DNA of 64,000 nt, taken from NCBI GenBank assembly GCA_003153375.1, contig PLYM01000156.1:1-64000 (forward strand), read 5' to 3'. Origin of the DNA: Planctomycetaceae bacterium (GTDB lineage: Bacteria > Planctomycetota > Planctomycetia > Pirellulales > PALSA-1355). Every line of letters begins with the position of its first letter. Position 1 is the first letter of the stretch. The translations under genes were made by a program, and so were the position numbers. The notes beneath the pieces were generated by a model. The model saw only the letters and a program-made list of their open reading frames with translations. It had not been told where the DNA came from and did no database searches. Below are positions 35,468-44,097 of this stretch, in pieces.

Positions 35468-36553
35468 TTACGGCAGCGGAACGGCTTGCAAATTGAGCGT
35501 GGTCTTATCGGGCGCGATCAGCACCAGGGCATGATCCTTGTCCAGGCGGTCGAGTTGCTTGACGCCCTTGAGGCCTTCGATCGTTTCGTAGGGCAGACCG
35601 GCAACGCTTTTCACGTGCGCGGTGATGCCGTCGATCTTGTCGACACTCGACAGGTCCACCTTCATCAGGCCCCGCGCGCTGTTGGACATCAGCAGGCAAT
35701 CCTTGCCATCTTTTTGATAGACGATCATGTCCAGGGGACGATTCATGTTGCCCAACTCGGCGACGGTCGTCCCCTTGACCTTCGAGCCCGGCTTCAACTC
35801 CGACACCGGGAATTTGACCAGCGGCGTGCAGGTGTAGGCAGCCAGCACGTTGGGCTCGCCGCCGATGTCGAACACCGCGAAAGTGCGGATCGGCGAGCGG
35901 GTTTCATATTTGCCGTGCGAGCCGTGATAGATCTCCACGCTGGCGCCGCGGCCGACTTCGGCAAACGGAAACGGGATGGTCCGCAGTTGCGAGGCGAACT
36001 CTTCGTTCGACAGGCCGGCCACCAACACCTGGCCGCCGGTGAATTGCAAGTCGGTGGTCACGTCCTGCCGACCCTTGTTGTCGGTGGGGGCGTTGGGAAT
36101 CGGGGCCGAGGAGAAGAGCACGTCCTTGAGCGAGAACTCGCTGAGCTTGCCGTTCGAATCGACGCGCACGATCACCGGCTTGGCGTCGGGGCCGGTGCCG
36201 CGCGAGACGGTGAGAAACGCGCTCTGCGTGAGCGGATTGACCGCCAGATCGTTGATCAGAATCTGTTGCGGCGTGGTGCCCAGCAGCGCCGCGATCTGCT
36301 CGTCGATCTTTTCGACCTTGAGTGCCGTGGCCGGAGTGCCCGCGGCGGTGTCGGCCGTGGCGATGGCGAAGATCGTGGCGTTGGCGGTGTCGCCCACCAG
36401 CAGAATACCTTGTGGGGCGAAGGTCGCAGGTCCGGCGCTCTTCAACTCGGGCGTGCCTTTCTGCATGCCGGCGGTCAAGTCGGCGGCGCGGCTAGCCAAT
36501 GGCAGCGAGGCGGCCAACAACGTGGCAATGAACAGCAGCGTTCGGCGGGACAT
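35468..36553 (-). CDS. Exported hypothetical protein, likely beta-propeller
   Basis: The 361-residue precursor has a clear signal peptide (1-23, ending ASRA) and a repetitive beta-rich body with propeller-like phrases (GILLVGDTANATIFAIA, DLAVNPLTQSAFLTVSR, NVLAAYTCTPLVKFPVSEL). It contains few cysteines and no catalytic motif. ATG 36553 is preceded by AAGGAG at good spacing. It is followed with a 2-base gap by the lipoprotein gene and preceded, 82 bases away, by a broken secreted-protein gene. Function is unknown. Confidence 0.75.
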   Translation of the reverse strand: MSRRTLLFIATLLAASLPLASRAADLTAGMQKGTPELKSAGPATFAPQGILLVGDTANATIFAIATADTAAGTPATALKVEKIDEQIAALLGTTPQQILINDLAVNPLTQSAFLTVSRGTGPDAKPVIVRVDSNGKLSEFSLKDVLFSSAPIPNAPTDNKGRQDVTTDLQFTGGQVLVAGLSNEEFASQLRTIPFPFAEVGRGASVEIYHGSHGKYETRSPIRTFAVFDIGGEPNVLAAYTCTPLVKFPVSELKPGSKVKGTTVAELGNMNRPLDMIVYQKDGKDCLLMSNSARGLMKVDLSSVDKIDGITAHVKSVAGLPYETIEGLKGVKQLDRLDKDHALVLIAPDKTTLNLQAVPLP

Positions 36554-36635
36554 GGCAAACTCCTTGAGCTGGTAGGCCGTAACTCACGTAACTCAGTGGT
36601 CCGAATCAATCGTTCGCGCGGGCTGTGGGGCTCGC

Positions 36636-37037
36636 TTACTTCTTCTCGCGCGTGGGCTTCCAATCGAAGCTGCGGGTTTCGCCGACCAGCTCGATTTCAA
36701 TCTTGCCGTTGATCGCGTCGCCTTCGACCTTGCCTTTGTACTTGGAAACGAACTTCTGGCCGTTGCGCTCGCGCTCGACGTTGAAAGCGACTTCATCGTT
36801 CTTGAACGTGCCGTCGGTGATGTCGGTGCTCTGATCGTTGCGGCTGACCTTGCCAGTCAGCTTGTCGCCTTCCGCTTTCAGGGTCGCTGTGATCTGAATC
36901 TCTTGGCCGTTCTGCGTCGTGAACGTCCACTTCCAAGTGCCGTTCGGATCGGCCGCGGCCCGCGCGGCGCTAGTCGCTCAGACGATCATCAACAGGGCCA
37001 GCGCCGCAGTCTTGAGGACGAAGGTGGGGTGGGTCAT
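36636..37037 (-). pseudogene. Small secreted lipocalin-like protein with UGA in its signal peptide
   Basis: A strong ribosome-binding site (AAGGAG, 10 bases before the ATG at 37037) opens MTHPTFVLKTAALALLMIV. UGA follows at codon 20 (36978-36980). The same frame then continues unbroken for 113 codons: ATSAARAAADPNG, TWKWTFTTQNGQEIQI, the ERNGQKFVSKYKGKVEG block and a RSFDWKPTREKK end before TAA. The part after the stop completes the signal peptide (cleavage after ARA) and matches a common planctomycete type of small secreted beta-barrel protein. No alternative ATG, GTG or TTG start exists in the first stretch after the UGA. It is either a nonsense mutation or a base error. Confidence 0.8.
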
Positions 37038-37181
37038 GGTCGGACGACTCCTTGAAAAAGGCGTGAACGCTCAGGTGGGCCGAAAGCGGCTCGATGGTTA
37101 CCAGAGCCATCGGCGGCGTTCGCGTATCTTGACACTCCGCGCAGGGGCCGTCAACAAAATCGCTATCGCGCTCGTGGCACA

Positions 37182-37546
37182 TTAGGCCCGCAGTCCACCC
37201 GGCTCGTGAATTTCGATGCGGTTGCCGAAGGGGTCGTGGACGTAGAACCGTTTCCACGGCGCGGGCCGGCCCTCGTCGGTTGCGACGCTGGCGGCCGTCA
37301 ATCGGCTCCGCAGGCCGTCCAGGTCGTCGCACTCCAAACCAAAGTGACGTTGAGCGTCTTTTTGCGTCCGTCCCTCTTCGACGGATAGATGCACGTCGTA
37401 GCCGCCGGCGTCAAACCAAACGCCGCCCGGACGCGCAGCGACTCCGGCTTGGGAATCTCGGGCAACCCTAACAGGCCGGTGTAGAACGCTCTCGCCAGGT
37501 CTTCACTTCCCGCCGGCATCGAAATGTTGACGTGGCTCAGCCGCAT
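37182..37546 (-). pseudogene. VOC/glyoxalase-like protein, frameshifted
   Basis: The first frame (from ATG 37546) reads MRLSHVNISMPAGSEDLARA, then FYTGLLGLPEI up to LRVRAAFG. A different frame continues with VWFDAGGYDVHLSVEEGR and ends YVHDPFGNRIEIHEPGG. Together these make one normal VOC-fold protein of about 120 residues, with metal-ligand positions His5, His in DVHLSV, and Glu in RIEIHE. The frames join at about 37422-37430; one missing base in the GCCGCCCGG run would explain it. It is a pseudogene or base-call error. Confidence 0.75.
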
Positions 37547-37556
37547 GCTTGACAGG

Positions 37557-38864
37557 TCACTTTTCGGGCTGGGGGTGGTCGGGCGGTTGGTGCGTGATCA
37601 AACGGGCCGAGCGATCGCGGGTGAAGTAGCAATAGGCCCACTGCACGAACACCAGCACCCGATTTTGGAACTGCACCAGGTACATCAAGTGCACGAACAG
37701 CCAGGTGAGCCAGGCCAGATAGCCGGAGAGGTGCAGCCAACCCAGGTCGGCGACGGCCGAGGCACGCCCGATCGTGGCCATGTTGCCCCGATCGTGGTAG
37801 TGAAAGGGACCGGGGGGCGGCTGTCCTTCGAGCCGGCGAAGGATCACGTCGGTCACGTATTGGCCTTGCTGCATCGCCACAGGCGCCACGCCTGGCAGGG
37901 GCTCGCCGGTTTGGTGACTGCAATTGGCCAGGTCGCCAATCACGAAGATCTCGGCATGTCCGGGCAGCGAAAGATCGGGCTCGACCATCAGGCGACCGGC
38001 GCGGTCCGTGGACAGACCGATGGCCTTCGCCAGGGCCGTGCCCAAGGGCGAACCGACCACGCCGGCCGTCCACAACACCGTGCGCGCGGCAATCGACTCC
38101 TGTCGTTCGCCGACCTTCATGGTCACGCCGTGCTCATCAATCTGAGTGACCAGCACCTGCACACGGACCGTAACGCCCAATCGCGCCAGCGATGCGGTCG
38201 CCTTCTGGCGCAAGTCGGGTGGAAACTGCCCGAGCACGCTGACTTGCCCCTCGCAGAGGATGATCTGGGCGTCTTGCGGTCGGATGCGGCGAAAATCGCG
38301 GGCCAGCGTGTGATGCGCCACCTCGGCCAAAGCACCGGCCAATTCCACGCCGGTTGGACCGCCGCCGACGATGACGAACGTCATCCAGGCCTGTTGCTTG
38401 CTCCGATCGGTTTCCAACTCTGCCTTCTCGAACGCCCCCAACACGCGGCGACGAATCGTCGTGGCATCGTCGATCGACTTAAGAGGCGGCGCGATCCGCT
38501 CCCACTCGGGGTGACCGAAGTAATTATATTGCGAGCCCGTGGCGACGATCAGCGTGTCGTAGTTGATCCGGGGGAAGTCCGCGTTGGCCAGCACCACATG
38601 CCGGGAACCAACGTTGATGTCGGTCACTTCGGCCATCACCACGTCGGCGTTCTGCTGTCGGCTCAACAAGCCGCGCAGCGGCGCGGCGATGTTGGCTGGC
38701 GACAGCCCGCCGGTGGCCACCTGATAGAGCAGCGGTTGAAACAGGTGATGATTGTGGCGGTCGATCAGCGTGACCCGCACCGCTGCGTGTCGCAGCGCGC
38801 GGGCTGCATAGAGCCCGCCAAAACCGCCGCCGACGATCACGACATGATGGAGAGCTGCTGGCAT
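37557..38864 (-). CDS. Type II NADH dehydrogenase (NDH-2-like)
   Basis: This 435-residue FAD-dependent NADH:quinone oxidoreductase has an N-terminal FAD site HVVIVGGGFGGLYAARAL and a second NADH site FVIVGGGPTGVELAGALAEV. VLWTAGVVGSP and EIFVIGDLANC are the C-terminal FAD motif region. A hydrophobic C-terminal stretch (WLTWLFVHLMYLVQFQNR) probably anchors it to the inner face of the membrane. It transfers electrons from NADH to quinone without pumping protons. ATG 38864 lies 11 bases after the stop of a putative NAD-biosynthesis fusion protein, so the two are probably co-transcribed. Confidence 0.92.
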   Translation of the reverse strand: MPAALHHVVIVGGGFGGLYAARALRHAAVRVTLIDRHNHHLFQPLLYQVATGGLSPANIAAPLRGLLSRQQNADVVMAEVTDINVGSRHVVLANADFPRINYDTLIVATGSQYNYFGHPEWERIAPPLKSIDDATTIRRRVLGAFEKAELETDRSKQQAWMTFVIVGGGPTGVELAGALAEVAHHTLARDFRRIRPQDAQIILCEGQVSVLGQFPPDLRQKATASLARLGVTVRVQVLVTQIDEHGVTMKVGERQESIAARTVLWTAGVVGSPLGTALAKAIGLSTDRAGRLMVEPDLSLPGHAEIFVIGDLANCSHQTGEPLPGVAPVAMQQGQYVTDVILRRLEGQPPPGPFHYHDRGNMATIGRASAVADLGWLHLSGYLAWLTWLFVHLMYLVQFQNRVLVFVQWAYCYFTRDRSARLITHQPPDHPQPEK

Positions 38865-38875
38865 GGCGCTGGATG

Positions 38876-40009
38876 TCACTCGCCGTGGCTCTTGGCCCGG
38901 AGGTTCGTGGAAGAAATGTCGTCGCGAAAAACGCTCTCCGGCACTTCCCTGCAAATCGCCGCGAGCGTCTCGGGCAGGTTCAGGTCGGCCAGTTGTCGGA
39001 ACTTGCCAGCCGTGACGCGCCCGAAGACCAGGAAGCGACAGCCGGCCGCCGCGATCGCGGCCAGGGCCTCGTTCATGGCTCCGGCTTCACCGCCGTAATA
39101 GCGCGGCTGCCCGACCCGCTCGATCGTGTCGGCGCCGACAATGAATGTGGCGCCGGGAAACAGCCGTGCTTTCTCGCTGAAGTGTGGGGCGCGCGACAGC
39201 CACACCTCGTCATGGGCGGCGAAGAGCCGCGTGCGCTGCTCGATGTCGATAAAGTCGAGCGGCGGCTTGTCGACATTCACGATCGAAATCTCATAAGCCA
39301 CGGGGCAGCCGAGGATCTGCGCGGCCACGGCTGCCATTTTCTTGTGGCCTTCGTGCAACGGGTTGAACGCGCCGGGAAACAGCGCCCGCGGTTTGATCGG
39401 GTCGGCGGCCTGGTGGTGCGGAATGCAATCGGTGCGTCCAGCGAGCAGATCCTGATGCTCTTGAGGGGCGACAACGTGTCGCGATTCGAGCCGCTCGTTT
39501 TCGATCAGCGGCACGGCCACGCGGCTCGCGGCGCAGCAAGCCTCGGCGATCAGATTGAGCAGGGCCGCCGCCACCACGGCTTCTTCCTCTGCCCGCGTGC
39601 GGTGTCCCTTGGCCAGATTGATTTCCAACGTGGCGGTCGTGGTGGCGCTCTGCCAGGCGAAATGGGCCCGATGGTCTCCGCGCTTGGGTCGGTCACTGGC
39701 CAGGCTGGCGGTGCAGGCGACTCCGCAGGTGACCGCGCCGGCGGCATAATTTTGGGCTTTCAGATAAGCGGCCATCGCCATCGCGCGGGCCGTCGCGGCC
39801 GAACAATACTCCTCGGGTTCGGCTCCAATCCACTCCACGAGGGCCTCGGCGGCGTAGGGAACCGCGGCCGCCAGGATGGATCGCGACGCGCCGGGGGTGG
39901 TTAGCAGGGCCGAGATTGCCTGGCTTCCACCCCCCGTGACCGCGATCACCAGGCGCACGCCCCCAGCGTGAACTTCTTCGGCAAGTTGGACGGCAAGAAC
40001 GCTTGGCAC
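38876..40009 (-). CDS. CinA-like/NadD-like fusion protein, probable NAD metabolism
   Basis: About 377 residues in two domains. The N-terminal half (RLVIAVTGGGSQAISALL, LTTPGASRSILAAAVPYAAEAL) resembles the CinA C-terminal/PncC nicotinamide-nucleotide deamidase fold. The C-terminal half (ALFPGAFNPLHEGHKK) is a nucleotidyltransferase with the NadD-like HxGH variant HEGH and the ISSTNLR signature. Deamidation of NMN and adenylylation of the mononucleotide are adjacent NAD-salvage steps, so the fusion makes biochemical sense; the activity is an inference. I recall the same architecture in plant proteins. I prefer GTG 40009 because similarity begins there; an ATG at 40132 gives a Pro/Ser-rich extension. 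Confidence 0.82.
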   Translation of the reverse strand: MPSVLAVQLAEEVHAGGVRLVIAVTGGGSQAISALLTTPGASRSILAAAVPYAAEALVEWIGAEPEEYCSAATARAMAMAAYLKAQNYAAGAVTCGVACTASLASDRPKRGDHRAHFAWQSATTTATLEINLAKGHRTRAEEEAVVAAALLNLIAEACCAASRVAVPLIENERLESRHVVAPQEHQDLLAGRTDCIPHHQAADPIKPRALFPGAFNPLHEGHKKMAAVAAQILGCPVAYEISIVNVDKPPLDFIDIEQRTRLFAAHDEVWLSRAPHFSEKARLFPGATFIVGADTIERVGQPRYYGGEAGAMNEALAAIAAAGCRFLVFGRVTAGKFRQLADLNLPETLAAICREVPESVFRDDISSTNLRAKSHGE

Positions 40010-40274
40010 TGTAGATCTCGAAAACGGATGGGTGTTTGCTGGCGGTCCCGGCCGCTGGCCGCCAATGTAGCCGAAACCCGTGGGGCGGGAAGCACTTTCA
40101 GCGGGTGCGGGGCGATGGCTAACGCCTGTCACGAGCGCCGATTCAAACCAAAAAGGAAAAATCGTCCCAGACGGTCAAGATCCACCCGGCAGCGGCGAAT
40201 TATCCCTGGAGCGGCGGTTCTCGGTTGGCCGTCGGGCAGTGTTTCGAGTGGCAACGTGTGGGAGGATTCGAGCC

Positions 40275-41084
40275 ATGATCAAGAAGGCATTGGTGGGGGT
40301 AGGCGGCCTGGGCACGCTTGCCGTGTTGTTTTTCGGCTGGGATGCGGCCAGCTACATTCGTACCTCGTTCGGCCGGGTGAAGGACTCGGTCAAGTCGCAG
40401 GTGCCGATCGAGTTTGAAATTGAACGCGCTCGCAACATGGTCAAAAGCCTGGTGCCCGACATTCGCAAGAACATGCACGTCATCGCGCAGGAGGAAGTCG
40501 AGATCGAGCGGCTGGACAAGCAGATTGCGCAAACTTCGGCCACGATGGACAAGGACCGGGCCGAGATCATGAAGCTCAAGAGCGACCTGGTGACCGAACA
40601 GCCGGTCTATCACTACGCCGGCCGGGGCTACACCGTGCAGCAAGTCAAATTGGACCTGGCCCACCGCTTCGAGCGCTACAAGACGCACGACGCCACGCTG
40701 GCCAGCTTGCAGGAGATTCAGGCCGCGCGGCGCAAGGGTTTGGATGCGGCCCGGCAGAAGCTGGAAGGCATGATCGCCGCCAAACGCCAATTGGAAGTCG
40801 ACGTCGAGAATCTGGAAGCCCGGTTCAAGATGGTGGAAGTCGCGCAGACGGCCGCGCCGTTTAACCTCGATGACAGCCAATTGGGTCGCGTCAAGGATTT
40901 GCTGGCCGAAGTGCGCACGCGGCTGAATGTGGCCGAACGGCTGGTCAACACGGAGACTGACTTCGACGGCGAGATTCCGCTGGCGGCTCCGCAGGCCGAG
41001 AACATCGTCGACCAGGTGACCGAGTACTTTGGCTCGGCCGGCACGGCCAAAGTCGCCGAAACACCCGCGGGAGCGGCCCACTAA
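40275..41084 (+). CDS. Membrane-anchored coiled-coil protein
   Basis: The 269-residue protein has one N-terminal membrane segment (about 4-22), then a long helical region (about 45-215) with strong heptad patterning (EEVEIERLDKQIAQTSATMD, LEVDVENLEARFKMVEVAQ). The tail is Ala-rich. It looks like a PspA-shaped rod but I do not claim that family. GGAGG lies 9 bases before the ATG. It is the first gene of a six-gene same-strand island with FHA, kinase and sigma-factor genes, 109 bases before the FHA gene. Confidence 0.78.
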   Translation: MIKKALVGVGGLGTLAVLFFGWDAASYIRTSFGRVKDSVKSQVPIEFEIERARNMVKSLVPDIRKNMHVIAQEEVEIERLDKQIAQTSATMDKDRAEIMKLKSDLVTEQPVYHYAGRGYTVQQVKLDLAHRFERYKTHDATLASLQEIQAARRKGLDAARQKLEGMIAAKRQLEVDVENLEARFKMVEVAQTAAPFNLDDSQLGRVKDLLAEVRTRLNVAERLVNTETDFDGEIPLAAPQAENIVDQVTEYFGSAGTAKVAETPAGAAH

Positions 41085-41193
41085 CAAGGCCGTTTGGCAA
41101 GAAGGATTTAGCCGTCCCCCTCGTGGTCGCTCGCCCGGGGGGGCCCCCGATTTCGAGCCTGGTTTCCTCGGTCCGAGGGCAGGAAAACTGCGT

Positions 41194-41859
41194 ATGTTCG
41201 ACTTCTTCCGGCCACTGTCAACGGACTCGGCAGCCTCGGTACAATGGATCGATAGTGCCGTGAAAAACTCAGCTTCCAGAAACCGTCTGTTGTTGTGGGT
41301 CGATGCGGTGGGCGGGTTTTTCGTCTGCCAGGGAAACGAGGTGCGATTGGGACAAGCCGTGCCGGGCAGTGAGGTCGAGGTTCCGCTGTTGGCCGACCTG
41401 TCTCGGCACCATGCCACGATTCGTCGCGACGAGGAAGGCTATACGATCGAGCCGATTCGTGACGTGTGGTTGAACCATCAGAAGATCGAACGCGTCTCTT
41501 GGATTAACGACGGCAACTTGATTCAACTGGGACCGGCTTTGCAGATGCGATTCACTCGCCCCCACCCGCTGAGCGCCACGGCGCGGCTCGATTTTGTCAG
41601 CAACCATCGCACGCAGCCCTCGGCTTCGGCGGTGCTGCTGATGGCCGACACGTGCATCCTGGGGCCGGGTTCGAGCAACCATGTCGTGTGTCGCGCGTGG
41701 CCGCACGACGTAGTGCTCTATCGGCAGCATGGAGGCTTATATTGCCGTGCCGGGGGAGCCTTGGAAATTGACGGCAAGCCGTGCGATGGCCAGGGGCCGT
41801 TGACCCCGCAATCGCGCGTCAGTGGTGACGAGTTTTCGTTCAGCCTGGAGGAAATCTAG
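41194..41859 (+). CDS. FHA domain protein
   Basis: This 221-residue protein has an FHA domain at about residues 35-115, identified by RLGQAVPGSEVEV, the hallmark LSRHHATIRRDEEGY (Ser-Arg-x-His) and WLNHQKIERVSWINDGNLIQLG. FHA domains bind phosphothreonine peptides. The second half (about 130-220) repeats a similar beta pattern and may be a second, degenerate FHA. The ATG at 41194 is the first in frame with an AGGA upstream. It lies immediately before a Ser/Thr kinase gene, which suggests that it reads that kinase's phosphorylation. Confidence 0.88.
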   Translation: MFDFFRPLSTDSAASVQWIDSAVKNSASRNRLLLWVDAVGGFFVCQGNEVRLGQAVPGSEVEVPLLADLSRHHATIRRDEEGYTIEPIRDVWLNHQKIERVSWINDGNLIQLGPALQMRFTRPHPLSATARLDFVSNHRTQPSASAVLLMADTCILGPGSSNHVVCRAWPHDVVLYRQHGGLYCRAGGALEIDGKPCDGQGPLTPQSRVSGDEFSFSLEEI

Positions 41860-41970
41860 GACAGTCGGACGGCCGGGGAGCAGAAGCCGCGCATGGATTT
41901 GCGACAAGCGGCTCTCCAAGCGACGACCGCGACACGTGTTGGAGCTGAGGACCAGAACAGAAGGTGGGCC

Positions 41971-44091
41971 ATGCTCACGTGGATTGAAAACCCGCTCTTC
42001 AAGCCAGAACCAACTGACGAATCGATGGAACCTCACGCCACACAACTCGACCAGAATGCGCCGCGCGGCGGGCCGGTGAAGTTCACCTATGCCAACGGCG
42101 CGCGGCCCTTGGCCGGCTATACGATCAAGCGGGGCGTCGGCCGTGGCGGCTTTGGCGAGGTCTACTTCGCCGTCAGCGACGGCGGCAAGGAGGTCGCGCT
42201 CAAGTTGATTCGCCACAACCTCGACATCGAGCTGCGCGGCGTCACGCATTGCTTGAATCTCAAGCATCCCAACCTGATCGCGCTCTACGACGTCAAGCAA
42301 GACGAGCAGGACAATAGCTGGGTCGTGATGGAGTATGCGACCGGTGAGTCGCTGGAGGACGTGATTCGCCGCCATCCCCAGGGCATGCCCGCCGATCAGG
42401 TGGCCGATTGGATGCACGGCATCGCCGCGGGCGTCGCCTATTTACACGATCATGGCATTGTTCACCGCGATCTCAAGCCAGGCAATATCTTTCGCGATGA
42501 CGGCCAGGTGAAGTTGGGCGACTATGGACTCTCGAAGTTCATCTCGTGCAGCCGCCGTAGCGGACAGACCGAGAGTATCGGCACCGTACACTACATGGCG
42601 CCGGAAATCTCGAATGGCCGCTATGGCAAGGAAATCGACATTTACGCGTTGGGCATCATTCTCTATGAGATGCTCACCGGCCGCGTGCCGTTCGAGGGCG
42701 AAAGCGTCGGCGAAGTGCTGATGAAGCATTTGACCGCCGAGCCGTCGCTGGCCGAAGTGGCGGCCGACTATCGTGACGTCATCTCCCGTGCCCTGGCCAA
42801 AGACCCGACGCGCCGTTTCGAGAGCATAGGCCAGCTAGTCAGCGCCCTGCCGGCTGTCGCGGGTGCCGCCTACCGTGCGCCGCTTGTCGAAACCCTCGCC
42901 GCGGATGCGCCTTTGGCTGCGAATGTCGAACGCTTGCCACCGCCGCAGGCCGTCTACACGCCGCAAGCTGCCAACGCGCCGCAGGGCCAACTGGCGCAGC
43001 AGGCGCCCCCGCCGTCTGGCGGGCTGTTTCCCGACGATGAGCCGATCTGGCGCGCCGTTCGCGATGGCTGGCGCTCGACGCGCGACTCCTGGGACAACTT
43101 GGGCACTCCGAGCAAGATCGGCGTAGTGGTGCTGGGGGTCATGCTGATCTCGAACAGCTATACCTGGGACTTTGCGATCAACGTCGTGCCGCCGTTGATC
43201 TCGCTCTACATCTGTTATCGCGTGGCCCGTTTCGTGCTGATGCAACAGGCTGGGCATTCGGCCGCGACCGTCTCGGCCCCGCCGAGACCCGAGCCGATTC
43301 CGCGACCGACGGCCGCCGGTCCCAGCGAGCCGGCCGCGACGATGTATCAGGCCACGTCTTCCGATGCCCGACGCCCCGAGTGGCGCCACGTGGGCAAGCG
43401 CGGCCGGCGAGGCTCGGGCCGGCATTGGCGCGAGCAAGCGGCTGCGGCGCTGGTGGTGAAGTCGCCCCGCGAGCGATTGGCCGATTTGGCCGGCTCGATG
43501 ATCTTTGCCGCCGTAATTTGCGCCGTGATGTGCGTGGTGGCGATCTTGTTGCGCGGCGGCGAATCGATTGTGAAGGAACAGTATGCGTGGCTGGCCCTGG
43601 TCAGCCTGTTGGGGTCGTGGGCGATCTTGATCCCCTCGAAGCTTTGGGAAGGTACGCTGGGCGATCAAACGCTTCGCCGCGTGGCGCTGTTGATCGTCGG
43701 ACTGGCCATGGGCGCCGTCGCCTACCTGGCTGCCGACATGTTGATGATCACCTTTCCTGATACGCCTAGCCTGCATGCGGTCAGCTCGAATCTGGGCGGC
43801 CGATTCTATGACGCCAAGGGGGCCCCGCTGTTGTACGCCTACCTGGCGTACTTCGGTGGTCTATTCGCCACGGTGCGCTGGTGGAAGCAGGCCGACCCGC
43901 TCAGGCACACGCGGCTGAGTTTGTGGAACACGGGCTGGTCGGTGTTCGCGGCCTGGGTGATCGATTGGATCTGGGCCTTTCCGCAGCCGTGGGGCTTGAT
44001 GGTGGCGGCGATTATTTCGATTTCGGTGCAACTGGTCAGTCCGTTCGTGCCGCAGCATGATCGCGTGGCACGCACGGCGGGCATGGAGTAG
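41971..44091 (+). CDS. Multi-pass transmembrane Ser/Thr protein kinase
   Basis: The 706-residue protein has an N-terminal Hanks-type kinase domain at about 50-315: glycine loop GVGRGGFGEVYFA, ATP lysine K78, HRD at 165-167 and a DYG variant of DFG at 184-186, with GTVHYMAPE following. A Pro/Ala/Gln-rich linker follows, then about six or seven hydrophobic segments from about 385 to 700. The topology (kinase first, many helices last) differs from the sensor kinase at the start of the window. ATG 41971 has AGAAGGTGG upstream. The gene is followed with a 6-base gap by a membrane protein and then the sigma factor. Confidence 0.93.
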   Translation: MLTWIENPLFKPEPTDESMEPHATQLDQNAPRGGPVKFTYANGARPLAGYTIKRGVGRGGFGEVYFAVSDGGKEVALKLIRHNLDIELRGVTHCLNLKHPNLIALYDVKQDEQDNSWVVMEYATGESLEDVIRRHPQGMPADQVADWMHGIAAGVAYLHDHGIVHRDLKPGNIFRDDGQVKLGDYGLSKFISCSRRSGQTESIGTVHYMAPEISNGRYGKEIDIYALGIILYEMLTGRVPFEGESVGEVLMKHLTAEPSLAEVAADYRDVISRALAKDPTRRFESIGQLVSALPAVAGAAYRAPLVETLAADAPLAANVERLPPPQAVYTPQAANAPQGQLAQQAPPPSGGLFPDDEPIWRAVRDGWRSTRDSWDNLGTPSKIGVVVLGVMLISNSYTWDFAINVVPPLISLYICYRVARFVLMQQAGHSAATVSAPPRPEPIPRPTAAGPSEPAATMYQATSSDARRPEWRHVGKRGRRGSGRHWREQAAAALVVKSPRERLADLAGSMIFAAVICAVMCVVAILLRGGESIVKEQYAWLALVSLLGSWAILIPSKLWEGTLGDQTLRRVALLIVGLAMGAVAYLAADMLMITFPDTPSLHAVSSNLGGRFYDAKGAPLLYAYLAYFGGLFATVRWWKQADPLRHTRLSLWNTGWSVFAAWVIDWIWAFPQPWGLMVAAIISISVQLVSPFVPQHDRVARTAGME

Positions 44092-44097
44092 TCCACG

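Noticed and set aside
36978-36980. Selenocysteine at the UGA in the secreted protein
   Set aside because: The UGA lies in a signal peptide, where selenocysteine has no plausible role, and I see no nearby SECIS-like stem. Mutation or base error is simpler.
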